Source: Corynebacterium sanguinis (GTDB lineage Bacteria > Actinomycetota > Actinomycetes > Mycobacteriales > Mycobacteriaceae). From it: DNA of 64,000 nucleotides. The stretch lies in NCBI RefSeq assembly GCF_007641235.1, contig NZ_CP038157.1, positions 1,178,001 through 1,242,000 of the forward strand. The letters are read 5' to 3'. The notes beneath the pieces are model-generated. The model did not search any database. It was not told the origin of the DNA and saw only the letters and a list, made by a program, of their open reading frames with translations. Each line of letters begins with the position of its first letter. The stretch's first letter is position 1. The position numbers and the translations under genes are program-made. This document shows, piece by piece, positions 41,395 through 54,435 of this stretch.

Positions 41395-41975
41395 CGCCAG
41401 AGCTCGAGGCGGATCAGCGTGATATCGCCTTCCTTAACCAGGGCCAGCTCGTCCTCGGCCGCGCGCTGCTGCGGCACGACCCGCTTCTGGATGCGCAGCT
41501 GGAACTTCTTCTCCTCGCCGTCGACCTCGACCTCGCCGAGGGAGGTGTAGGTGTTGTGCTCCTGAACGTCGACGGAGGTGACCTTGGCGTCCGGGTTCGT
41601 GCCCGTGCCGTAGACGTCGAAGACGGGCTCGCCGGTGGAGAAGTCTGCGCCGTGGCCGCCGGTGAGGATCAACGAAATAATTTCGCGCACGGCGACGGGA
41701 TCGGCCGTGAGCTGTGCGACGGAGCGCTCGCCGAGCTCGGAGTGCGTCATGGGGGTCAACTCGTCGTCAAGCGCCTCACCGGCCTCGCGGTAGGACAGGC
41801 CGAGCTGCGTGAGGTTGCCCTCGGAGTCTTCGCCTACAAGAATTTCAATGCCTACCTTGCCGTCGGAGTCGACGGCGCGGTAGGAGCCGAGTTGCTTCGC
41901 AATCAGCGAGTACTTCTGGGCAATTTCGTCTTTGCTGGGGTTGAGTTCTGCGTCGTAAATCTTTGCTTCAGCCAT
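41391..41975 (-). CDS. maltokinase N-terminal cap-like domain protein
   Basis: A 194-residue soluble protein: MAEAKIYDAELNPSKDEIAQKYSLIAKQLGSYRAVDSDGKVGIEILVGEDSEGNLTQLGLSYREAGEALDDE. It resembles the stand-alone proteins with the cap domain found at the N-terminus of maltokinase, which lack the kinase part. Function is unknown. The gene starts inside the csoR stop codon (TAATG), so the two are translationally coupled. Confidence 0.6.
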   Translation of the reverse strand: MAEAKIYDAELNPSKDEIAQKYSLIAKQLGSYRAVDSDGKVGIEILVGEDSEGNLTQLGLSYREAGEALDDELTPMTHSELGERSVAQLTADPVAVREIISLILTGGHGADFSTGEPVFDVYGTGTNPDAKVTSVDVQEHNTYTSLGEVEVDGEEKKFQLRIQKRVVPQQRAAEDELALVKEGDITLIRLELWR

Positions 41976-42304
41976 TAGCTTTTCACCATTCTCTTGATTG
42001 CTTTCATTGCTTCCTCCACCTTAGCGTCCACAGCGTCGGCCGCTACTTGGTCGCCGGAAGCGCTGGCCCCGGTAACGGCCCCCGCGACGCAGTGTTTGAG
42101 GTGCTCGTCGAGAAGCGAGAGCCCCACGTTTTCCAGCGCGGAGGTGATCGCGGAGATCTGGGTGAGGATGTCAATGCAGTACTGGTCGGACTCGATCATG
42201 CGCTGCAACCCGCGAACTTGCCCCTCGATGCGCTTGAGGCGAGCGGAGTAACGGTCCCTGTCGTGGCTGTAGCCGTGGTTGTGCTCGGTGGCGGGAGTAG
42301 TCAT
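41975..42304 (-). CDS. csoR: CsoR/RcnR-family metal-sensing repressor
   Basis: A 109-residue all-helical DNA-binding protein. RYSARLKRIEGQVRGLQRMIESDQYCIDILTQISAITSALENVGLSLLDEHLKHCV carries the Cys-His-Cys set used for Cu(I) sensing (Cys in YCID; His and Cys in HLKHC). A His-rich N-terminus (HNHGYSHDRD) could add metal ligands. No copper exporter gene lies nearby, so its target is elsewhere. The ATG at 42304 has a TAGAGT -10 box 7 nt upstream, ruling out the longer frame. Confidence 0.85.
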   Translation of the reverse strand: MTTPATEHNHGYSHDRDRYSARLKRIEGQVRGLQRMIESDQYCIDILTQISAITSALENVGLSLLDEHLKHCVAGAVTGASASGDQVAADAVDAKVEEAMKAIKRMVKS

Positions 42305-42311
42305 GGCCGAA

Positions 42312-42317
42312 ACTCTA
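42312..42317 (-). promoter_or_regulatory. -10 box of csoR (leaderless)
   Basis: Reads TAGAGT on the minus strand, 7 nt before the ATG at 42304. Confidence 0.45.
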
Positions 42318-42399
42318 CATGGCCTGCAGGTTTGTTCCATGTTCTCGCGCTGGTTTATGATGATCGGGCTGCCTCAACGCTTTTGTTTTGGTGCGCTTG

Positions 42400-42472
42400 G
42401 CCCCCATCGTCTAGAGGCCTAGGACTCCGCCCTTTCACGGCGGCAACACGGGTTCGAATCCCGTTGGGGGTA
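42400..42472 (+). tRNA. tRNA-Glu (anticodon UUC)
   Basis: A 73-nt cloverleaf with acceptor GCCCCCA/TGGGGGT, anticodon loop CTTTCAC and T-arm ACGGGTTCGAATCCCGT; CCA is not encoded. It is the first of four tRNA genes here. Confidence 0.93.
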
Positions 42473-42504
42473 CTCGAGCCCCACGGTTCGAACAAAATAA
42501 ATAC

Positions 42505-42578
42505 GGCCCTGTGGCGCAGTTGGTTAGCGCGCCGCCCTGTCACGGCGGAGGTCGCGGGTTCAAGTCCCGTCAGGGTCG
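42505..42578 (+). tRNA. tRNA-Asp (anticodon GUC), copy 1
   Basis: A 74-nt cloverleaf: acceptor GGCCCTG/CAGGGTC, anticodon loop CTGTCAC, T-arm GCGGGTTCAAGTCCCGT, discriminator G. It is identical to the second copy at 42744. Confidence 0.95.
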
Positions 42579-42591
42579 CAATACACAAAAA

Positions 42592-42619
42592 CGGTCGAGG
42601 AAGCACCTCGGCCGTTTTT
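42592..42619 (+). terminator. terminator after the first tRNA-Asp
   Basis: CGGTCGAGG pairs with CCTCGGCCG around AAGCA, followed by TTTTT. It separates the Glu-Asp pair from the Asp-Phe pair. Confidence 0.8.
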
Positions 42620-42743
42620 CGTTTGTCGGGCAAAAGGCGCGAAGAGCTGGCGATTTGTGCTCGCTCAAGCGCTCTGTGTAGAGTGAACACTCGTGCACAA
42701 CGCGGTCTTGAGGGTCGCGGAAGAGCGCGAAAATTACACAGTT

Positions 42744-42817
42744 GGCCCTGTGGCGCAGTTGGTTAGCGCGCCGCCCTGTCACGGCGGAGGTCGCGGGTTC
42801 AAGTCCCGTCAGGGTCG
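42744..42817 (+). tRNA. tRNA-Asp (anticodon GUC), copy 2
   Basis: Identical over all 74 nt to the copy at 42505. The flanks differ, so the duplication covers only the gene. Confidence 0.95.
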
Positions 42818-42846
42818 CCGAATCGCTTTGTGATGAGGCGGTTTAC

Positions 42847-42919
42847 GGCCAGATAGCTCAGTCGGTAGAGCACACGCCTGAAAAGTGTGGGGTCGCCAGT
42901 TCGATCCTGGCTCTGGCCA
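42847..42919 (+). tRNA. tRNA-Phe (anticodon GAA)
   Basis: A 73-nt cloverleaf: acceptor GGCCAGA/TCTGGCC, anticodon loop CTGAAAA and T-arm GCCAGTTCGATCCTGGC. It is followed 8 nt later by a terminator. Confidence 0.95.
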
Positions 42920-42927
42920 CACCTGCA

Positions 42928-42955
42928 CATCCCCTTCACCTAGGTGGAGGGGATG
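42928..42955 (+). terminator. terminator after tRNA-Phe
   Basis: A near-perfect 13-bp stem, CATCCCCTTCACC with GGTGGAGGGGATG around TA, followed by TTTG. Confidence 0.75.
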
Positions 42956-43028
42956 TTTGCATTTACGGCACGCTGCGCCGGAGTTCACTAGGGTGGGTGT
43001 CACATCACCCAAGTGAAAGGATCAAACC

Positions 43029-43316
43029 ATGGCAGATCAGACCGTCAAACTGAACGAGGGCCAAAACCGCTATGAGATTTTCGTCGACGACAAGGTCGCC
43101 GGGTACGCAGCATTTCGCGAGACGGGCGAGGGTGTGCGCGATTTCAACCACACCGTGATCCAGCCCGAGTTTCGCGGCCAGGGCTTGTCGACGCCCCTGA
43201 TCCAGCATGCGCTTGACGACACCCGCACCGCCGGCAAAAAGATCATCCCGACCTGCTCGGCGGTGGCTCACTTTCTGAGCAAGAACGAAGGTTACCGCGA
43301 CCTCGTCGCCAGCTAG
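43029..43316 (+). CDS. small GNAT-like acetyltransferase (YjdJ type)
   Basis: A 95-residue protein of the short acetyltransferase family (Acetyltransf_CG): NRYEIFVDDKVAGYAAFRETGEGVRDFNHTVIQPEFRGQGLSTPLIQHALDDTRTAGKKIIPTCSAVAHFLSKN. QPEFRGQGLS is the CoA loop and TCSAVAHFL is diagnostic. A GAAAGGA ribosome binding site precedes the ATG. The substrate is unknown. Confidence 0.85.
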   Translation: MADQTVKLNEGQNRYEIFVDDKVAGYAAFRETGEGVRDFNHTVIQPEFRGQGLSTPLIQHALDDTRTAGKKIIPTCSAVAHFLSKNEGYRDLVAS

Positions 43317-43319
43317 CAG

Positions 43320-43919
43320 TTAAATCATGTAGCTGCCGGGGTCGACGTAGTGGTCCGGGTCGACCAGGTGCGTCTTCTCGCCTTGCATCCGCTTGCGGTG
43401 CTTCGCGGGGACCCCGGTGGCAATCGAGTGGGGCGGAACGGACTTGGTAACCACCGCGTTCGCGCCCACAGCGGAGCCCTCGCCGATGGTGATGGGCCCG
43501 AGCACCTTGGCGCCAGCCCCGATGGTGACGTTGTCCTCGATCGTGGGGTGGCGTTTCGTCTGTGTGAGCACCTGTCCGCCGAGGGTGACGCCGTGGTAGA
43601 GCATGACGCCGTCGCCGATTTCGGCGGTCTCGCCGATGACGATGCCCATCCCGTGGTCGATGAAGAAGCGCCGGCCGATGGTGGCGCCGGGGTGGATCTC
43701 GATGCCGGTCAGGAAGCGGTTGAACTGCGCGAGCACCCTCGCCGGGCCCTTGAAACCCTTGTTCCACATCGAATGGCACACGCGGTGGATCCAGATCGCG
43801 TGCAGGCCCGAGTACACGATGGCGTTCTCCACGTCGCCGCGCGCGGCCGGGTCGTGCAGGCGGGCGTTGTCGAGGTCTTCCTTGATCGTCGCCGTGATCC
43901 TTCTCAGCACCTTTATCAT
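43320..43919 (-). CDS. cysE: serine O-acetyltransferase
   Basis: Makes O-acetylserine from serine and acetyl-CoA, the first step of cysteine synthesis. It has 199 residues (short EpsC-type) with a left-handed beta-helix of hexapeptide repeats ([68 protein letters not shown]). Catalytic His residues lie in IDHGMG and LYHGVT. It lies downstream of cysK on the same strand, separated by a terminator-like hairpin. Confidence 0.93.
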   Translation of the reverse strand: MIKVLRRITATIKEDLDNARLHDPAARGDVENAIVYSGLHAIWIHRVCHSMWNKGFKGPARVLAQFNRFLTGIEIHPGATIGRRFFIDHGMGIVIGETAEIGDGVMLYHGVTLGGQVLTQTKRHPTIEDNVTIGAGAKVLGPITIGEGSAVGANAVVTKSVPPHSIATGVPAKHRKRMQGEKTHLVDPDHYVDPGSYMI

Positions 43920-43984
43920 GGTGCTCGAGCTTATCAGCGCGCGTGACGACGCCCGAAGGGTCGCAACGCTTTTGATTCACAATA

Positions 43985-44018
43985 AAAGAAAATCGACGCC
44001 CGGCGAAGGGGCGTCGAT
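43985..44018 (-). terminator. cysK terminator built from inverted copies of the dispersed motif
   Basis: On the minus strand ATCGACGCCCC pairs with GGGCGTCGAT around TTCGCC and is followed by TTTTC, an intrinsic terminator after cysK. The plus strand of the same site contains GCGTCGATAAGC, the over-represented 12-mer of this window. Confidence 0.75.
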
Positions 44019-44035
44019 AAGCGAAAAAGCGGCTC

Positions 44036-44971
44036 TTAGTCGCGGATGTCCTCGTAGAGCGGGGTGGAGATGTAGCGCTCGCCGAAGTCGCAGACGATGA
44101 ACACGATGGTCTTGCCAGCGTTTTCGGGGCGGGATGCGACCTCGAGCGCGGCCTTGAGGTTTGCGCCGGTGGAGATGCCGCCGAGAATGCCCTCCTCGCG
44201 GGCGAGCTCGCGGGACGCGGCGAAGGCGTCTTCGTTGGAGACGGTGATGATCTCGTCGACGATCTCGCGGTTAAGGGTGCCCGGGATGAAGTTGGCGCCC
44301 ATGCCCTGGATCTTGTGCGGGCCGGCCTCGCCCTTGGTCAGGAGAGGGGAAGCGGCGGGCTCGACGGCGACGAGCTTGACGTCCGACTTCTTCTCCTTGA
44401 GGTACTTGCCGGCGCCCGAGATGGTGCCGCCGGTGCCGACACCTGCGACAAGGATGTCGATCTCACCGTCGGTGTCGTTGAAGATTTCCGGGCCGGTGGT
44501 TTCGTAGTGCATCTGCGGGTTGGCCTCGTTCTCGAACTGGCGGGCCAGGATCGCGTTGTCGGTGTTCTCGACGATCTCGTTGGCCTTCTCCACAGCACCC
44601 TTCATGCCGGCGGCGCCCGGGGTCAGCTCGATCTGCGCTCCCAAGGCACGCAGGACGACTCGGCGCTCGGTGGACATCGTCTCCGGCATGGTGAGGATTA
44701 CCTTGTAGCCCTTGGCTGCGCCGGCGAGCGCGAGTGCGATGCCGGTGTTGCCCGAGGTGGCTTCGACGATGGTGCCGCCCGGCTTGAGCTCGCCGGACTT
44801 CTCTGCGGCTTCGACGATTGCCTTGCCGATGCGGTCCTTGACGGAGTTAGCCGGGTTGTAAAACTCCAGCTTGGCCAGCACGCGGGCGCCGGTGTCCTTG
44901 GACACGCGCTGCAGTTCAACGAGCGGGGTTCCGCCCACAAGGTCGAGTACGTTAGCGGCGATCTTTGCCAT
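44036..44971 (-). CDS. cysK: O-acetylserine sulfhydrylase (cysteine synthase A)
   Basis: PLP enzyme that turns O-acetylserine and sulphide into cysteine. It has 311 residues. The PLP lysine is in FYNPANSVKDRIGKA, the substrate loop in VEATSGNTGIALA, the PLP-phosphate loop in GVGTGGTISGAGKYLK, and GEGAN-like GISTGANLKAALEVA follows. A ribosome binding site GAAGGAG precedes the ATG and a TATAAT hexamer lies at 45036-45041 on the minus strand. Confidence 0.96.
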   Translation of the reverse strand: MAKIAANVLDLVGGTPLVELQRVSKDTGARVLAKLEFYNPANSVKDRIGKAIVEAAEKSGELKPGGTIVEATSGNTGIALALAGAAKGYKVILTMPETMSTERRVVLRALGAQIELTPGAAGMKGAVEKANEIVENTDNAILARQFENEANPQMHYETTGPEIFNDTDGEIDILVAGVGTGGTISGAGKYLKEKKSDVKLVAVEPAASPLLTKGEAGPHKIQGMGANFIPGTLNREIVDEIITVSNEDAFAASRELAREEGILGGISTGANLKAALEVASRPENAGKTIVFIVCDFGERYISTPLYEDIRD

Positions 44972-45035
44972 GATTGCTCCTTCGAAGTGTTTGTCTAGGG
45001 GGTTGGTTCCCCTGATCCTTTGTCAATCGTAGCCC

Positions 45036-45041
45036 ATTATA
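45036..45041 (-). promoter_or_regulatory. candidate -10 box of cysK
   Basis: TATAAT on the minus strand, 64 nt before the cysK ATG. No good -35 box accompanies it. Confidence 0.4.
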
Positions 45042-45089
45042 CACTCGTTAGGTAGACAAAGCAGTATGTTCTCTTTGAACCACTCGGTA

Positions 45090-45142
45090 TGGGGGAATTG
45101 ACGCTATGGCACCGTAACCGTTGTGAAATTTGGCTACCCCCA
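45090..45142. promoter_or_regulatory. candidate RamA autoregulatory sites
   Basis: TGGGGGA (45090-45096) and ACCCCCA (45136-45142) are 46 bp apart and oppositely oriented upstream of ramA. They match the short G/C-run sites described for RamA in C. glutamicum, where RamA controls its own gene. A further GC-rich hairpin (45191-45225) lies in the leader. Confidence 0.35.
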
Positions 45143-45257
45143 AAAGTGCGATATGCTTCAGACAGTTATACGTCAACTTGAGGCAGGACACCTCCCCCCG
45201 GCGGGGACACCCACACGGGTGGGCCTAGATGCTTAGGTGAGGTCCGTGAGGAATGTG

Positions 45258-46097
45258 ATGGACGCTCAAACGATCAGGGACGAGGACGACGCAATCCGCG
45301 CCGCCCTTACGACGTTGAAGACTGCCACCGGGATCCCCGTGGCCATGTACGGAACGCTCCTGGCCGACAACCGCATTCAGATCACCCAGTGGATCGGCCT
45401 GCGTACCCCGGCGCTGCAGAACCTGGTCATCGAACCGGGCGCCGGCGTCGGTGGCCGCGTTGTCACCACCCGCAGGGCCGTGGGTATTTCTGACTACACA
45501 CGCGCCAACGTCATCTCCCATGAGTACGACCGCCAGATCCAGGACGAGGGGCTGCACTCGATCGTCGCGGTGCCAGTGATCGTGCAGCGCGAGATCCGCG
45601 GCGTGCTCTACGTCGGCGTGCACTCGCCGGTCCGCCTCGGCGACAAGGTGATCGAGGAGGTCACCATGACCGCCCGCTGTCTGGAGCAGGACCTGGCCAT
45701 CAACGCCGCGCTGCGCCAAACCGACGGCGGCAAGGGCGCGGCCAAGGCTGGGCGAGTGATGAACAGCGCGGAGTGGGAGCAAGTGCGCTCCACGCACTCA
45801 AAGCTGCGCATGCTGGCTAACCGCGTCACCGACGAAGACCTGCGCAAAGACCTCGAGCAGCTGTGCGACCAGATGGTGTCGCCCGTGCGGATCAAGCAGA
45901 CGACTAAGCTCTCCGCCCGCGAGCTCGACGTGCTCTCCTGCGTGGCACTCGGCCACACCAACGTCGAGGCGGCCGAGGAAATGGGCATTGGCGCGGAAAC
46001 CGTGAAGTCCTACCTGCGCAGCGTGATGCGCAAGCTCGGTGCGCATACCCGCTACGAGGCGGTCAATGCCGCCCGCCGCATCGGCGCTCTGCCGTAG
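45258..46097 (+). CDS. ramA: LuxR-type regulator of acetate metabolism
   Basis: Transcription factor with an N-terminal GAF-like domain (about 20-160: TATGIPVAMYGTLLADNRIQITQWIGLRTPALQNLVIEPGAGVGGRVV) and a C-terminal LuxR helix-turn-helix (LSARELDVLSCVALGHTNVEAAEEMGIGAETVKSYLRSVMRKLGAHTRYEAVNAARRIGALP). The HTH and the stretch NSAEWEQVRSTHSKLRMLANRVTDEDLR match RamA of C. glutamicum closely. RamA activates acetate and TCA genes there. The ATG at 45258 (MDAQTIRDEDD) is preferred to an in-frame GTG at 45237. The protein has 279 residues. Confidence 0.92.
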   Translation: MDAQTIRDEDDAIRAALTTLKTATGIPVAMYGTLLADNRIQITQWIGLRTPALQNLVIEPGAGVGGRVVTTRRAVGISDYTRANVISHEYDRQIQDEGLHSIVAVPVIVQREIRGVLYVGVHSPVRLGDKVIEEVTMTARCLEQDLAINAALRQTDGGKGAAKAGRVMNSAEWEQVRSTHSKLRMLANRVTDEDLRKDLEQLCDQMVSPVRIKQTTKLSARELDVLSCVALGHTNVEAAEEMGIGAETVKSYLRSVMRKLGAHTRYEAVNAARRIGALP

Positions 46098-46108
46098 CCG
46101 CGTTTCTG

Positions 46109-46114
46109 TACGCT
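46109..46114 (+). promoter_or_regulatory. -10 box of murA (leaderless)
   Basis: TACGCT lies 7 nt before the GTG at 46122, in the 24-bp gap after ramA; no ribosome binding site is present. Confidence 0.4.
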
Positions 46115-46121
46115 AGGGGCC

Positions 46122-47381
46122 GTGAAAGAACGATTTCTGGTCCACGGTGGTATTCGGCTCGAGGGCGTCGTGCGTGTCGACGGCGCCAAGAACAGCGTGC
46201 TCAAGCTCATGGCGGCCGCGCTGCTGGCCGAGGGCACAACCACCCTGCACAACTGCCCTGAAATCCTCGACGTCCCCCTGATGCGCGACGTCCTTGTCGG
46301 CCTCGGCTGCGGCGTAGAAATCGACGGCCCCGTGGTCCGCATCACCACTCCCGCGGCTGTCTCGCCGCACGCCGACTTCGAGGCGGTGCGCCAGTTCAGG
46401 GCCTCAGTGGCCGTCCTCGGCCCGCTGGTCGCACGGTGCAAGGAGGCCTACGTCGCGCTGCCGGGCGGCGACGCGATCGGTTCGCGCCCCCTGGACATGC
46501 ACCAATCCGGCCTGGAGAAGCTCGGCGCGACCACCCACATTGAGCACGGCGCTGTCGTCGCCCGCGCGGAGAGGCTCACTGGAGCATCGATCTCGCTCGA
46601 CTTCCCATCCGTGGGAGCGACCGAGAACATCGTCACCGCAGCAGCGCTTGCCGACGGCCGCACCACCTTAGAAAACGCCGCCCGCGAGCCTGAGATCGTC
46701 GACCTGTGCGACATGCTCAACTCTATGGGCGCGCGCATTTCGGGAGCCGGCAGCTCCACCATCACCATTGACGGCGTGGACAAGCTTCGGCCGACCGAGC
46801 ACGTCGTGGTGGGTGACCGCATTGTTGCCGGCACGTGGGCCTACGCCGCGGCGATGACGCAGGGCGACATCACTGTTGGCGACATCGCCCCGCGCCACCT
46901 CCACCTGGCACTGTCGAAGTTGAAAACCGCGGGGGCGGACATCGAGACCTATGACAACGGCTTCCGGATCCGCCAAAATCAGCGCCCGAAGGCAGTTGAT
47001 TATCAGACGCTTCCTTTCCCGGGCTTCCCCACGGACCTGCAGCCCATGGCAATCGGTATCGCCTCGATTGCCGACGGTGTGTCCGTGATTACGGAGAACG
47101 TCTTCGAGGCCCGGTTCCGCTTTGTGGATGAGATGCTGCGCCTCGGTGCCGACGCCAACGTCGATGGGCACCACGTTGTGCTGCGCGGGGTGGACACGCT
47201 GTCTTCCACGGACGTGTGGGCCTCCGACATCCGCGCCGGCGCAGGGTTGGTGCTTGCCGGACTGGTTGCAGACGGTGTCACCACGGTGCACGACGTCGCC
47301 CACATCGACCGCGGCTACCCCAGGTTCGTGGAGAACCTTGTGGCCTTAGGAGCGAACGTACAGCGCGAATCGGGGCGCTAG
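46122..47381 (+). CDS. murA: UDP-N-acetylglucosamine 1-carboxyvinyltransferase
   Basis: First committed enzyme of peptidoglycan synthesis; adds enolpyruvate to UDP-GlcNAc in the cytosol. It has 419 residues and a GTG start. [20 protein letters not shown] is at the N-terminus, and [32 protein letters not shown] active-loop sequence is present. The usual catalytic Cys of this loop is Asp117, the natural replacement known in mycobacteria that makes MurA insensitive to fosfomycin. It is the last protein gene before the rRNA operon. Confidence 0.95.
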   Translation: MKERFLVHGGIRLEGVVRVDGAKNSVLKLMAAALLAEGTTTLHNCPEILDVPLMRDVLVGLGCGVEIDGPVVRITTPAAVSPHADFEAVRQFRASVAVLGPLVARCKEAYVALPGGDAIGSRPLDMHQSGLEKLGATTHIEHGAVVARAERLTGASISLDFPSVGATENIVTAAALADGRTTLENAAREPEIVDLCDMLNSMGARISGAGSSTITIDGVDKLRPTEHVVVGDRIVAGTWAYAAAMTQGDITVGDIAPRHLHLALSKLKTAGADIETYDNGFRIRQNQRPKAVDYQTLPFPGFPTDLQPMAIGIASIADGVSVITENVFEARFRFVDEMLRLGADANVDGHHVVLRGVDTLSSTDVWASDIRAGAGLVLAGLVADGVTTVHDVAHIDRGYPRFVENLVALGANVQRESGR

Positions 47382-47561
47382 AAAACCCTGTTTTGCCTGG
47401 GGGTTTGTGTTTGGTTGTGGGGGTGTGTAACTTTGTGTGAGTCAGCGAGACCGACAACGCCCCGCCGGAGTGAGTTCTGGTGAGATGGCGGACAGGAAAA
47501 CTACCGCTGGTGCCTCCTTTGATTGGTTGCGATTAGTGTCGCGGCTGGTTGGGTGTGCGTG

Positions 47562-47592
47562 TGTTGTGTGAGAACTCGATAGTGTGCCAATG
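47562..47592 (+). promoter_or_regulatory. rrn leader processing/antitermination element
   Basis: The leader contains GTGTGAGAACTCGATAGTG, which resembles the conserved actinobacterial rrn leader box (GTTTGAGAACTCAATAGTG in mycobacteria). A near copy precedes the 23S gene at 49898. The gene-free stretch 47382-47956 is strongly G/T-rich; I see no confident promoter, although it must lie here. Confidence 0.6.
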
Positions 47593-47956
47593 TACTTTTT
47601 TGTTTTTGTTTGTGGTTTGTTGTGGTGTGCATTGTGGCGTGCCTGGCCTGCACTGTGGTGTGGGTGGGTGTGTGCTGGTGGTGGTGTCGTGAACCTTTGA
47701 TGGCGATGTCACCCTGTGGCGCACGTTTTGTGTCATGGTGTGCGGTTTGATCGTAATGAATCGCGGGTGTGGCCTTGTTTGATGCATGGGTTGTGTGGTT
47801 TTCCTCGTCGGATGCGCATGGTCTGTGTTGGGGTTGCACGGTAAATATTTTTGAATTGAAGGTTTTGCCAGTACTGCCTCGCGGGTTTTTCTTGTGGGGT
47901 GGTGTGGTTTGTTTTTGTTGGGTTTGGGCTTTTCACGAGTTCTGAATTTCTTCTTT

Positions 47957-53050
<5,094 letters not shown>

Positions 53051-53070
53051 CACCAAAAGTGTGTGTGCGA

Positions 53071-53104
53071 CGCGTCCACTATGCAGTATCTGACACACCA
53101 CACC
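53071..53104 (+). promoter_or_regulatory. right arm of 23S rRNA processing stem
   Basis: Complementary to 49891-49923 and placed 20 nt after the 23S 3' end. The spacer here is C/A-rich, the mirror of the G/T-rich spacer before 23S. Confidence 0.75.
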
Positions 53105-53171
53105 CCCCACCACCGTTAACAGCACGGTGGCAGTGTCACAACAGCAATAAAATATGTGTACCCCACGATTG

Positions 53172-53290
53172 TGTCGGTGGTTGATGGCGGCGGGGAAACG
53201 CCCGGACCCATTCCGAACCCGGAAGCTAAGCCCGCCCGCGCTGATGGTACTGCCCCCGGGAGGGGGTGGGAGAGTAAGTTACCGCCGACC
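53172..53290 (+). rRNA. rrf: 5S ribosomal RNA
   Basis: About 119 nt. The terminal stem GTCGGTGG pairs with CCGCCGAC, and the conserved GAAACGCCCGGACCCATTCC and CGAACCCGGAAGCTAAGC blocks lie in the middle. It is the last gene of the 16S-23S-5S operon. Confidence 0.95.
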
Positions 53291-53311
53291 CAACAACTTA
53301 ACAACAACAAT

Positions 53312-53381
53312 CGCACCCCCCAACCAAGCAGGGCCACCCACACCAGGTGATCTGCAGAGTCGGGGGGTGCGTTCTGCTTTT
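53312..53381 (+). terminator. rrn operon terminator
   Basis: CGCACCCCCC pairs with GGGGGGTGCG across a loop of 40 nt, followed by TTCTGCTTTT. It lies 21 nt after the 5S gene. Confidence 0.75.
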
Positions 53382-53420
53382 GCCCACTACACATGGGTTG
53401 CCTGATTGGTTCCTCCAGCA

Positions 53421-54280
53421 AACTACGCCACCGCAGAGTCGTGCCGCCTTTGACCCGGCCGACCCAGCACGCCTTTAGGGTGTTTCTCACGGCTAGTCCG
53501 CATGGCGGACTCCACCGACTCCGCCACCACAGAGTCAGGATGGCGCTATGGTCCGCATTGCGGACTGCGCCACGGCAGAGTCGGGAACAAATTCATCGAG
53601 CCGGCTCAGTAAAGCGAGCACGAAGTATTCACAACTCTGCAGCGGCAGAGTTAGGTGGCGTTTCCCGAAGCCGTTTCGTTGTGCGCCAACATACTTCGCT
53701 CTCGGCTCGTCCACACTGCGGACTCTGCCACGGCAGAGTGAGATGATGCTCGAACCAACGCATCGCTCGATCCACGAGCGCTCCACCCCCTGCCACTCCG
53801 CATCGCGGACTCCGCCAACTCCGCCACGGCAGAGTCGAGGCGGCTGTGAACCGGCCGGCCCAATCAATCGAGGAGCGCCCTCCCTAGCTGAATCCGCATT
53901 GCGGACTCCGCCACGGCAGAGTCCAGCCGGTTGGAGTTAGCCAGATCGCGGACTCCGCCACGGCAGAGTCGAGCCGCCGCTAAGCTAGCCGGCCCAGTAA
54001 ATCCAGAGAGGCCCTCCTTGCTGAGTCCACTGGCGGGCTCCACCGACTCTGCCACGGCAGAGTTGGGAACGGGTCCATCGAGCTCGCGCGGTAAAGCCAG
54101 CACGGCGGGCTCCACCAACTCTGCTGCTGCAGAGTGAGAAGCACCAGTCCGGGAGTCCACAGGCACGCGCATCGCTCCGGTCCCGCCCACGGGATTCTCG
54201 CCGCGGGTTCCCGGCAGGCAACTCTGCATCGGCAGAGCCCGGCCCCCCTCGACACCCACGGGCTTCGCCGTGGCAGAGTT
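53421..54280. repeat. cluster of 12 imperfect palindromes ACTCTGCC-NN-GGCAGAGT
   Basis: Twelve 20-bp copies begin at 53421, 53517, 53563, 53633, 53721, 53817, 53904, 53951, 54045, 54117, 54220 and 54261; the first and last are decayed. The best copies (53721, 54045) are ACTCTGCCACGGCAGAGT. The segments between them are themselves related: a 70-72 bp type (after 53563 and 54045, both GGGAAC..CATCGAG..AAAG..AGCACG), a 90-96 bp type with CCGGCCCA (after 53817 and 53951) and a 46-bp type. The array therefore grew by segmental duplication. Several open frames cross it but none is believable. No other gene is visible between 53382 and 54435. Confidence 0.85.
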
Positions 54281-54435
54281 TGAGCGTCGATAAGCAAGTG
54301 CTCCCATCCCCGCGAACGGCTTGAGGAGCGGAGATACCTACGGCCACATGTGTACCGGTTGCGACGTTGTGGGGCTGTCCCACGTAGCATGAACCGGAAG
54401 AAATATTTGGCACAAGGTGAGGCGGGTCCAAGGCT

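Noticed and set aside
44991..45057. McbR-type operator upstream of cysK
   Set aside because: GTCTA and TAGAC half-sites are present but not in the expected TAGAC-N6-GTCTA arrangement.
53421..54280. CRISPR array
   Set aside because: The repeats are short, imperfect palindromes, the spacing is irregular (about 41-103 bp), the segments between them are related to each other rather than unique, and no cas genes are present.
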